Assembly (NCBI RefSeq): GCF_030705305.1
Contig: NZ_JAUZEE010000003.1
Span: 124,001 to 188,000 of the forward strand
Length of the DNA: 64,000 nt
From: Leptothrix discophora
GTDB taxonomy: Bacteria; Pseudomonadota; Gammaproteobacteria; Burkholderiales; Burkholderiaceae_C
Reading direction: 5' to 3'
The notes beneath the pieces are model-generated. The model was given only the letters and a program-made list of their open reading frames with translations. It ran no database searches and was not told the DNA's origin. The position numbers and the translations under genes were made by a program. Within the stretch, counting starts at the first letter, position 1. Every line of letters starts with the position of its first letter. Shown piece after piece: positions 34,278-40,252 of this stretch.

Positions 34278-34550
34278 TCATGCCGCCCTCCGCTCGACCT
34301 GGTCGGCGGCAGTCGGCACCGACATCGGCCCCGCCTGCCGCAGCACCGACCACAGCACATCAGGCCGCAGTTCCTCACAGAGGACGGGCTTCCCGCGCTC
34401 GCGGGTAGCACGCTCGATCAGTGGACAGACGTCGGTCGGAATGCCGCGCGTCCGCCAGTTGCTCAGCCGCTGGACGGACACCCCAATGGCGGAGGCAAGA
34501 GCGCCTGCGCCATCGCATGCGGCGATAGCCCGATGAAGTGCGTTGGTCAT
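34278..34550 (-). CDS. Cro-like regulator (YdaS-type HTH)
   Basis: 90 residues with an N-terminal HTH: AGALASAIGVSVQRLSNWRT and RGIPTDVCPLIERAT, the pattern of YdaS/Cro-type phage repressors. Divergent from the CI-like gene, with the shared operator region 34558-34598 between them. The promoter TTGACT-18-TGTAAT (34557-34586, minus) places the start site about at the ATG, so its mRNA is probably leaderless. Confidence 0.85.
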   Translation of the reverse strand: MTNALHRAIAACDGAGALASAIGVSVQRLSNWRTRGIPTDVCPLIERATRERGKPVLCEELRPDVLWSVLRQAGPMSVPTAADQVERRAA

Positions 34551-34556
34551 CCCGTT

Positions 34557-34598
34557 ATTACACACTGCGTTTACAACATAAGTCAACGCATCGTGTAA
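34557..34598. promoter_or_regulatory. cI/cro divergent operator region O1
   Basis: Inverted half-sites TTACACACTGCGT (34558-34570) and ACGCATCGTGTAA (34586-34598) flank TTACAACATAAGTCA. The leftward promoter TTGACT/TGTAAT overlaps both halves. An almost identical arrangement lies at 37959-37998, which argues these are repressor-binding sites. Confidence 0.7.
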
Positions 34599-34631
34599 CC
34601 CAAGGGTTCACGCAATGTTTAAAGTCCTCGC

Positions 34632-35087
34632 ATGAATATGTCCCCGATTGATCGCGCCTTGCGTTGGGCTTCCGACAAAGGGATGAACCAAACGAAGTTC
34701 GCAGATGCGATCGGCGTCAGCCCGCAACACGTCACGAACTGGAAGAAGCGCGGCATGCCGGCCGACTGGCACGTCGCCGTCGCTCACGCGCTCGGCCGAA
34801 GCGTCGATGAGCTGCTGGGCAATGCGACCTCGAACACAGAGACCGAAGCCCGTCGCGCCAATGTGCTGCCACGCCCGATCACTCCGACCGACATCGTCAC
34901 CACCCTCGCCGATCTGCTCGACTCACTCCCCGAGGCGTCGCGCGCCGAGGCGGAGGGAAGGCTGCTCACGCTGGCCCGCGCACCCGACAGCCAGCGGGCG
35001 CGCCAGGCGCTCACCGAGCTGCTGGAGGCCGCACCCGCACCAGCATCCGACGCCGCATCCAGCGCCGGAAACCGCCGGGTCGCGTGA
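34632..35087 (+). CDS. CI-like repressor, XRE HTH without peptidase domain
   Basis: 151 residues. HTH at residues 15-55: MNQTKFADAIGVSPQHVTNW then KKRGMPADWHVAVAHALG. The remainder is a helical region (LADLLDSLPEASRAEAEGRL) and a low-complexity tail; there is no LexA/S24 Ser-Lys peptidase domain. Therefore classical RecA-stimulated self-cleavage is not expected, and the antirepressors at 26177 and 43224 are the natural candidates for induction. There is no Shine-Dalgarno before the ATG; TTTAAA lies 8 nt upstream. Confidence 0.85.
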   Translation: MNMSPIDRALRWASDKGMNQTKFADAIGVSPQHVTNWKKRGMPADWHVAVAHALGRSVDELLGNATSNTETEARRANVLPRPITPTDIVTTLADLLDSLPEASRAEAEGRLLTLARAPDSQRARQALTELLEAAPAPASDAASSAGNRRVA

Positions 35088-35242
35088 TCACGTACCCCGT
35101 GGGGCGAGTCTTGACCGTCGACTTCTCGCGGTCACTGACCCAAAAGGGTGGATCGCTGGGGGGACCGAAGCGGTTGGCGACGGTGCATTGGATGAAACCA
35201 CCGCCTTCGCGGAGTTTCAAAAGCTGATGCCGAACATGAAAA

Positions 35243-35260
35243 CGCCCGCAAAAGCGGGCG
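35243..35260. terminator. Bidirectional hairpin between repressor and DUF3037 gene
   Basis: CGCCCGC-AAAA-GCGGGCG, a perfect 7-bp stem, sits between the convergent repressor (+) and DUF3037 (-) genes. The following bases are only weakly T-rich on either strand (TATAT on plus, TTTTCATG on minus). Likely a shared terminator. Confidence 0.65.
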
Positions 35261-35283
35261 TATATCGATGCAGCTCAAAAGTC

Positions 35284-36132
35284 CTAAGCAAACACTGATG
35301 GAGCTTGCGGGCGGGCTGCAGCCTTCTTGATGCGATCGAGGTAACTCGACCAGTCGTCGGCACTCTCTCGGACGACCAAAAGATCCGAATGACGCGACAG
35401 CAATGTGACGCTGGGCTGTGCCCATGCGTCCGTCACGCCGGAAACCACGACATACCGCTGCAAGTCCTGCCGCCCAACTTTTTCAAGCGCCTGCACGAGC
35501 AGGAGTGTCTTGGCTTGGGCCTCACGCTTCTTTTCGCTGTTGGATCCGACCCGGAAGTCAACCGTCTCGGTGACGTGAAGCCGTCCGTTTCTTAGCGCAA
35601 ACTCCGCGAACAGGCCAGTATCCGGATCGATCGGGAAGTTCGGCACCACCAGGTGGTTGCTGATGTCATCCGGCGCACGCCCCAGGATTCCATCCTGCCG
35701 GAACAGCGTCTTCAATTCTGTATTCAGTCGATTGGTGGACTCCTTGATGGCGCGCCTTTTCGCAGGGGCGGACACCAATCGATGCTCAAGGTCGTCCAAG
35801 ACGGACTCCAGATCATGCGCATCGGCCGAGATGACACCAGGTGGCGTCAGCAGCAGTCCAGCCAAGCCGGAACCTGCCGCTGCACACATCTGCGCCGGTT
35901 CGGCCCCCCCACGCCACAAATGACCCAGGAAGCGCACCAGGTCAGCAGCAGAGTTGTGAACCTCTTGAAGTGAAAGATTCGGGTCCAAGGCCAACAACTT
36001 CGTCAAGTTGGCTGCAATGCGAATCTGCGGTCCGTCCGGACCGAACAGCAAGATGCCGACGTTGGCAACCTCGTGTCTCTGCATGTCCGGCTGGAAACGA
36101 ACCACGGAGAACTGCAAAGGCATCGTTCTCAT
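35284..36132 (-). CDS. DUF3037 domain protein paired with a HipA-like kinase
   Basis: 282 residues. The N-terminus PLQFSVVRFQPDMQRHEVAN and VGILLFGPDG matches DUF3037, which shows a Y/F-S-V-x-R-x-x-P-D pattern and N-x-G-x-x-L. The rest is helical, ending KKAAARPQAPSVFA. ATG 36130-36132 overlaps the kinase stop (ATGA) and has GGAAAG upstream. The two genes are clearly one operon. GC content is visibly lower than the phage structural genes. The molecular role of DUF3037 is not known to me; it may be the partner or antitoxin of the kinase. Confidence 0.78.
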   Translation of the reverse strand: MRTMPLQFSVVRFQPDMQRHEVANVGILLFGPDGPQIRIAANLTKLLALDPNLSLQEVHNSAADLVRFLGHLWRGGAEPAQMCAAAGSGLAGLLLTPPGVISADAHDLESVLDDLEHRLVSAPAKRRAIKESTNRLNTELKTLFRQDGILGRAPDDISNHLVVPNFPIDPDTGLFAEFALRNGRLHVTETVDFRVGSNSEKKREAQAKTLLLVQALEKVGRQDLQRYVVVSGVTDAWAQPSVTLLSRHSDLLVVRESADDWSSYLDRIKKAAARPQAPSVFA

Positions 36133-36845
36133 AGCTGGCTTTCCATCCACTTCAGGCGTGTCCTCCACTGCGGAGACCACCACCAGTTGATCAATTCCGT
36201 GTCCAAGCCTGACGGCATCCAATGCCCGGGGACCGACGACACGATGCCTCGCCAGACGCTCTTGGGCAGTTGGCTCAGAAGAGCATGTGTCGCCTGAGCC
36301 TCCGCACGCTGGACTGTACCCGTGAGCTTGGCCACCGTGTAGAACTGACCGCTGTTGTCAGACTGCCCGAACGGGGGTGTCGGGAGGGGGTAGCGGAAGA
36401 ACATGGCGCGAGAAAAATCGATCGGCCGAAGCACATGGGAGCCGCCGGTGTCCGTGACCAGCCAGTTGCCCGCATGCCTGTCGTTGTTCGCCGTGAACAT
36501 GTCGAGGACGTAGGTTCCGCTGACGACTGATGGGTTGCTCGTCGTTGGGCGAGCCAAAGGCAGGAAGTCATAAGCGACGATCCCGCCCTCCATCCGAGAG
36601 CCGAAAGCCAGCTCACCCGTCGGCATCATGCAGACCTCAACGTGAGGGACCGCGAGGCTCAAGGCCTTGGCCAGCCCGCAACACAACCACTCACTGGCGG
36701 GCAGCAGCGGGTGGATGGGAGACCCCACCTTGAGCACATAGCGCTGCCCGCTGTAAGCCACACCTATGCCAGGGCTGTCTGCGGACTTCACCGAGTTGGG
36801 AACGACGAGCTGGATTGGCTCAGGCAGGAAGGAGTACTGGCTCAT
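36129..36845 (-). CDS. HipA-like kinase domain protein (HipA_2 type)
   Basis: 238 residues with a reduced HipA-type kinase fold: an ATP-lysine candidate in QRYVLKVGS, the catalytic loop FTANNDRHAGNWLV (N-x-D-R-H-x-x-N), and the metal-binding Asp in RPIDFSRAMFF. It lacks the N-subdomain of full HipA, as expected for the shorter HipA_2 group. The companion DUF3037 gene overlaps by 4 bp. Location between repressor and immunity genes on the minus strand suggests expression in the lysogen, so a defence, exclusion or persistence role is plausible but unproven. Confidence 0.8.
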   Translation of the reverse strand: MSQYSFLPEPIQLVVPNSVKSADSPGIGVAYSGQRYVLKVGSPIHPLLPASEWLCCGLAKALSLAVPHVEVCMMPTGELAFGSRMEGGIVAYDFLPLARPTTSNPSVVSGTYVLDMFTANNDRHAGNWLVTDTGGSHVLRPIDFSRAMFFRYPLPTPPFGQSDNSGQFYTVAKLTGTVQRAEAQATHALLSQLPKSVWRGIVSSVPGHWMPSGLDTELINWWWSPQWRTRLKWMESQL

Positions 36846-36953
36846 GGAATTCCATGCGGCGCCCGGGCAGGAGACTTCAATCAGCCCGTCCGGAGCGCAA
36901 GGAGAGTCGGGCGACGCTCGGTCAGGCCCTCGACTGCCAAGTCACACGACAGG

Positions 36954-37226
36954 TCACTTGAAGGAGTCCGGAATCTTCGGAACTCCGACGACCACGCCGT
37001 CCTTGACGATGAACGAGATCGAGCTGTGCGAACCGGTGAATCCGTTGGCGCGCGACCAGATCCATACCTCTTTGTCCTGTCTGCTGACAACGCTGTACGG
37101 GCGCCCCATGTACGACTGCAACTCGGCCGTCGTCATGCCCTCTTTCACTTGACGAGCCGCATCGAAGTCGATCGGCGTTCCGGCGCATCCGACCAATGCC
37201 AACACCGGAACCGTCAGGAGCCACAC
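36954..37226 (-). CDS. Small lipoprotein, SmpA/BamE-like fold
   Basis: 90 residues from a GTG at 37224-37226. Lipobox LALVGC with +2 Ala; then VKEGMTTAELQSYMGRPYSV, the two-helix/beta pattern of SmpA/OmlA (BamE-like) small lipoproteins. The predicted start gives a signal peptide with no basic residues. A stronger start, ATG at 37271-37273 with GGGAGG upstream, reads MNRPPKGAYLRSR in a frame offset by one base, so either the true gene contains a frameshift in the run GGGG near 37226, or the GTG is right. Outer-membrane prophage lipoproteins can act in superinfection exclusion. Confidence 0.6.
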   Translation of the reverse strand: MWLLTVPVLALVGCAGTPIDFDAARQVKEGMTTAELQSYMGRPYSVVSRQDKEVWIWSRANGFTGSHSSISFIVKDGVVVGVPKIPDSFK

Positions 37227-37380
37227 CCCAACAAACGAGAACGCAGGTATGCACCCTTCGGTGGTCTATTCATGTCGCCTCCCTGACGAGCATTGAACAA
37301 AAACCGAATCGTATTCGGCAGGTTTGATCATTTCAATCCGCTGCGCAGCACGATCGGCGGGACTTATTACCGCCGGGCAA

Positions 37381-37396
37381 GTGCAGACGTCTGCAC
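37381..37396. repeat. Perfect 16-bp palindrome, prophage-wide motif
   Basis: GTGCAGACGTCTGCAC, exact and self-complementary, in the intergenic gap between the lipoprotein and the immunity protein. The same 16-mer is exact at 40992-41007. Variants with one mismatch: 19163, 28504, 32542, 37780, 38545. Two mismatches: 7641, 11322. Three: 22836 (start positions). All ten lie in the prophage; I saw none of comparable quality in the flanking chromosome. Confidence 0.9.
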
Positions 37397-37424
37397 CTGA
37401 TCAACGTGCGGACACCATCTGCCC

Positions 37425-37769
37425 TCATGCGGACACCTGCCCGACATCCGCCCCGCAGTGCCTGCACCGCCGCGCCTCGACCTTGATCTCCTCCAGACAC
37501 ATCGGGCACGCCCGCAGCGAGCGCTGGAGGATCTCCTCGTCGGTGTGGTCACCCCGCACCCGTGGGACGGGTGGCGGGAAGTAGGCCACCGCCCAGAGCA
37601 CGGCTGCCAGCCAGCCGAAGCCGGTCCAGCGCGCCAGCAGGTTGATCCACATGATCCGGCGCTCCTGAGGATGGTCGCGCCATGACGCGATGAGCGCCGG
37701 GAGCAAGTACGCAGCCACCGCCGCGACGATGGCGGCCAGCACCAGGACACTGATGAGCACCCCGTCCAT
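37425..37769 (-). CDS. Superinfection immunity protein with zinc ribbon
   Basis: 114 residues. An N-terminal membrane helix (VLISVLVLAAIVAAVAAYLL) leads into PALIASWRDHPQERRIMWIN and LARWTGFGWLAAVLWAVAYF, the T4 Imm/superinfection-immunity family pattern. A C-terminal zinc ribbon CPMC..CRHCG is added. Family members block DNA injection of related phages at the inner membrane. The ATG overlaps the stop of a 25-codon leader frame (TGATG), so its translation is probably coupled to that leader. Confidence 0.82.
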   Translation of the reverse strand: MDGVLISVLVLAAIVAAVAAYLLPALIASWRDHPQERRIMWINLLARWTGFGWLAAVLWAVAYFPPPVPRVRGDHTDEEILQRSLRACPMCLEEIKVEARRCRHCGADVGQVSA

Positions 37770-37846
37770 CACGCCACCCGTCCAGACGTCTGCACAGATC
37801 GCAGCTGCAGCTGCGCGCTTCCATCGCCCATTTCCTCGTGCGTCAT
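37769..37846 (-). CDS. 25-aa leader peptide coupled to the immunity gene
   Basis: ATG 37844-37846 is preceded by a strong GGGAGG. The 25-codon frame (MTHEEMGDGSAQLQLRSVQT and five more residues) ends TGA that overlaps the next ATG as TGATG. The immunity gene itself has no Shine-Dalgarno, so this leader likely delivers ribosomes to it. The frame contains one copy of the 16-bp motif (37780-37795). Confidence 0.6.
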   Translation of the reverse strand: MTHEEMGDGSAQLQLRSVQTSGRVA

Positions 37847-37958
37847 TGCGCCCTCCCTCTCCTGTTGAGGCGCGAAGGATTGCCGCGCCACGAACGGCCC
37901 GCAATGACCGGAATCCGTAGCGCCAGGGACCGCCGCGCGGCCGCGGTCTCCACATAAA

Positions 37959-37999
37959 TTACACGCCGTGTTGACAACAACATAAACACATCGTGTAAT
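37959..37999 (+). promoter_or_regulatory. Early promoter with repressor operator region O2
   Basis: TTGACA (37971-37976), 17-bp spacer, TGTAAT (37994-37999): the best promoter match in the window. It is flanked by inverted half-sites TTACACGCCGTGT (37959-37971) and ACACATCGTGTAA (37986-37998), matching O1 in sequence and spacing. It drives the plus-strand operon beginning at 38055, functionally like lambda PL. Confidence 0.78.
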
Positions 38000-38054
38000 T
38001 CATCGCCTGCACCACCCGCGTCTCACCGAGACCGTGGCGCAGCGGAGTCACCCC

Positions 38055-38309
38055 ATGGACCGCGCCTTCCGCCGCCTCGTCCACCGCCTCCACGCCGCCG
38101 AGCTGGAGCACCTGCGCCGCGTCGTCGCCGAGCAGCAGGCCGAGATCGAGCGGCTGCAGCAGGAGACCGAACACCTGCAGCGTGAGGCCAGCTGGGCCGA
38201 CGACCGCGCCCAGATGTTCCAGGACGCGCTCCACGCCATGAGCGCGGACACCGACACCTCGATCTGCCTGACGCCCGAGGGTGCCCTCGTCGCGCTGGCC
38301 CCTGCCTGA
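38055..38309 (+). CDS. Early coiled-coil protein, 84 aa
   Basis: 84 residues, MDRAFRRLVHRLHAAELEHL followed by a heptad-like helix (EQQAEIERLQQETEHLQREA). First gene of the early operon, 56 bp after the O2 promoter, with GGAG 7 nt upstream of the ATG. Small coiled-coil first genes of phage early operons often modify host machinery, but no family is recognised. Confidence 0.68.
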   Translation: MDRAFRRLVHRLHAAELEHLRRVVAEQQAEIERLQQETEHLQREASWADDRAQMFQDALHAMSADTDTSICLTPEGALVALAPA

Positions 38310-38329
38310 CCCACCACGAGGAGCCACCC

Positions 38330-38497
38330 ATGACCCTCCTGCGCCTCTACGCCCTCCACCGCCGAGGCGGTCGCACTGTGCTCACCGCCTGGCGGCTGGC
38401 CTGGGGCTCGATCCAGCGTGACCGCGACATGGCCTGGCCGGCGCGCCGCGTGCGCCTGCCCTTCGTCGACAGCCGCTCGCAGGACGCTGCGCCATGA
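38330..38497 (+). CDS. Short basic early protein, 55 aa
   Basis: 55 residues, MTLLRLYALHRRGGRTVLTA and WGSIQRDRDMAWPARRVRLP following; rich in arginine. The ATG at 38330 has GAGGAG 7 nt upstream, and the TGA overlaps the next ATG (ATGA), which strongly supports translation. No function known. Confidence 0.65.
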   Translation: MTLLRLYALHRRGGRTVLTAWRLAWGSIQRDRDMAWPARRVRLPFVDSRSQDAAP

Positions 38498-39060
38498 ACG
38501 CGCTGCCGATGAGTGCGCTGCAGATGACCCCGTCCGCCGCCGCCGTGCAGACGCCTGCACACACGGCCACACAGACGCCCAAACAGCCCGCGCGCCCGCC
38601 CTCGCTGCGCCCCGCGCACCTGCCGCCGTGGACCGAGCCGGCCCGCATCAGCGTCGTGCTGACCGGCACGCTGACGCGGGATGCGCGCTGGTCGATCGAG
38701 CCGCACGGCGCAACGCCGCGCGCCGTCACCCTGCTCACGATCGAGCAGCCCGGCGACCTGCCGCCGATCCACGTGCGCCACGTCTCCGGCGACAGCTACG
38801 CGCACCTGCACGCCAGCAAGGCCAAGGCCGAGCTGCTGACGGCCGGCACCCGCGTGCGCGTCTACGGCAACGCGCTCGACCGCGGCCCCGATCCGCGCGG
38901 GCGAGCGCACGTGTCGGTCCTCGGCGTCACCGACATCGTGCCGCTTGACCTGCCGCCGCCGCGTGCGCTGGGTGGCTCAGACCGTGAGCCTGCCGCCGAC
39001 GCCGCGCCCATTGCCCTCCCCTCCCCTGCCATCACCCACACACCGAGGACTCCGTCATGA
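38494..39060 (+). CDS. Early protein with possible OB-fold, 188 aa
   Basis: 188 residues: Pro/Ala-rich flanks around a central beta-rich domain (ARISVVLTGTLTRDARWSIE, then TLLTIEQPG and TRVRVYGNALDRG). The alternation of beta strands and the VRVYGNALDRGP hairpin resemble OB-fold single-strand DNA-binding or Gam/Erf-type accessory domains, but the match is weak. It overlaps both neighbours by 4 bp. One 16-bp motif (38545-38560) lies near its 5' end. Confidence 0.6.
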   Translation: MNALPMSALQMTPSAAAVQTPAHTATQTPKQPARPPSLRPAHLPPWTEPARISVVLTGTLTRDARWSIEPHGATPRAVTLLTIEQPGDLPPIHVRHVSGDSYAHLHASKAKAELLTAGTRVRVYGNALDRGPDPRGRAHVSVLGVTDIVPLDLPPPRALGGSDREPAADAAPIALPSPAITHTPRTPS

Positions 39061-39344
39061 GCCTGCCCCTGCACATCGCGCCGCTGACCCCGGCGCAGCA
39101 CCTGGAGGTGGCGCAGCAGATCGCCGCCGCCGCCGTCATCGCCGACATCGAGAGCGGCGGTCACACGGTCAACGTCGACGGCATGCGCTGGATCGACGTG
39201 CGCCCGATGCTCGACCCGCGCGAGCACGCCGACGCCTGCATCGACATGGCCGAGATCGCGCTGCGGTATGCGATCGACACGCGGGTGGTGACGCAGCACC
39301 CCCAGCAGCCGCACCTGGTGCGCGTGGCTCAAGCGGCAGGCTGA
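39057..39344 (+). CDS. Hypothetical early phage protein, 95 aa
   Basis: 95 residues, MSLPLHIAPLTPAQHLEVAQ onward, with a central IESGGHTVNVDGMRWIDVRP. Overlaps the previous gene by 4 bp. No recognised family or motif. Confidence 0.6.
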   Translation: MSLPLHIAPLTPAQHLEVAQQIAAAAVIADIESGGHTVNVDGMRWIDVRPMLDPREHADACIDMAEIALRYAIDTRVVTQHPQQPHLVRVAQAAG

Positions 39345-39345
39345 C

Positions 39346-39948
39346 GTGAGCACGACCACCGCCACCGCCCCGCCGCCCTACATGCCCCACCCGGGCGGCG
39401 TGGCCTACGCGACCTGCGCTTTCTTCCTGGCCAATCCCGAAGAGGCGCTGACCATCGAGGACGTGGCCGAGAAGTTCAAGGCCAGCAAGTCGTCGATCAG
39501 CGGCTCGCTGGCCAACGCCGTGCAGGCCGGCCTGCTGACCTACACGGTCGGACCGCTGGGCGTGCGCCTCTATGAGGCTGGGCCTGCACTGTCGACGATG
39601 CTGGAGTCGCATCCTGCTGCAAGGCAGGCCCCGCCCCCGCGCGTGACGCCGCAGAAGGCGAAGGGCCCCCGACGCAAGCTCCCGCACCTTGACCTGAGCA
39701 CCGTCGTGATCGGCTCCGGCACACCGTGCCCGCCAGCGCGGCGCGGCGGCAGGCTGACCGGCAGCCGCTACGACGAAACGCTGGCTCAGCTCGACGTTGG
39801 ACAGCACTTTCTGGTCGACGGCATGCACAAGGGCGCACTCGCCAAGGCGGTGACGGCCTACCGCCGCCGCAACGCGGATCGCACCCTCGTCGTGCGCCGA
39901 CTGCACGACGACCCGGCCGGCCGCTGCGGCGTCTGGCGCATCGCCTAG
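39346..39948 (+). CDS. Winged-helix DNA-binding early protein
   Basis: 200 residues from a GTG one base after the preceding stop. Residues 22-65 form a winged helix (YATCAFFLANPEEALTIEDV, EKFKASKSSISGSLANAVQA, GLLTYTV), a MarR/Rrf2-like layout. The C-terminal part has a second conserved-looking segment (LTGSRYDETLAQLDVGQHFL and TAYRRRNADRTLVVRRL). Probably a regulator of early genes; no effector domain is visible. Confidence 0.65.
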   Translation: MSTTTATAPPPYMPHPGGVAYATCAFFLANPEEALTIEDVAEKFKASKSSISGSLANAVQAGLLTYTVGPLGVRLYEAGPALSTMLESHPAARQAPPPRVTPQKAKGPRRKLPHLDLSTVVIGSGTPCPPARRGGRLTGSRYDETLAQLDVGQHFLVDGMHKGALAKAVTAYRRRNADRTLVVRRLHDDPAGRCGVWRIA

Positions 39949-39956
39949 CTCACCGC

Positions 39957-40232
39957 ATGAGCCACCGCAAGATCAAGTGCCGGCCGATCACCCGCCACGT
40001 CTCCACCTGGCGCGCCACACGCGAGCGGTGCGACTGTGGCGGCTACTGGTTCCCGCACCGCATCACCGGCGGCGCCTGCCACCACGGCCCGCGCTGCGAC
40101 TACTACCTCGCGCTGCGTGCCGGGGCGACGCAGGAAGAGGCCGAGGCCCAGCTCAGCGCCGACCAGCTCGCCACCCTGCCCGAGCGCGCCGCCACCCGCA
40201 GGACCGCGCCCGACTCGTCCATCCCGTTCTGA
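39957..40232 (+). CDS. Cys/His-rich early protein, 91 aa
   Basis: 91 residues with RCDCGGYWFPHRITGGACHH and GPRCDYYLALRAGATQEEAE. The Cys-x-Cys..His..Cys-His-His..Cys set could bind zinc. It lies directly upstream of the ParB-like gene (20-bp gap) and may act with it. No family named. Confidence 0.6.
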   Translation: MSHRKIKCRPITRHVSTWRATRERCDCGGYWFPHRITGGACHHGPRCDYYLALRAGATQEEAEAQLSADQLATLPERAATRRTAPDSSIPF

Positions 40233-40252
40233 CCACGAGGACCCCTTAGCCC

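Noticed and set aside
35011-35220. Minus-strand 69-codon frame between repressor and DUF3037 gene
   Set aside because: No Shine-Dalgarno, overlaps the repressor end and has unnatural composition; the gap otherwise holds only the hairpin terminator.
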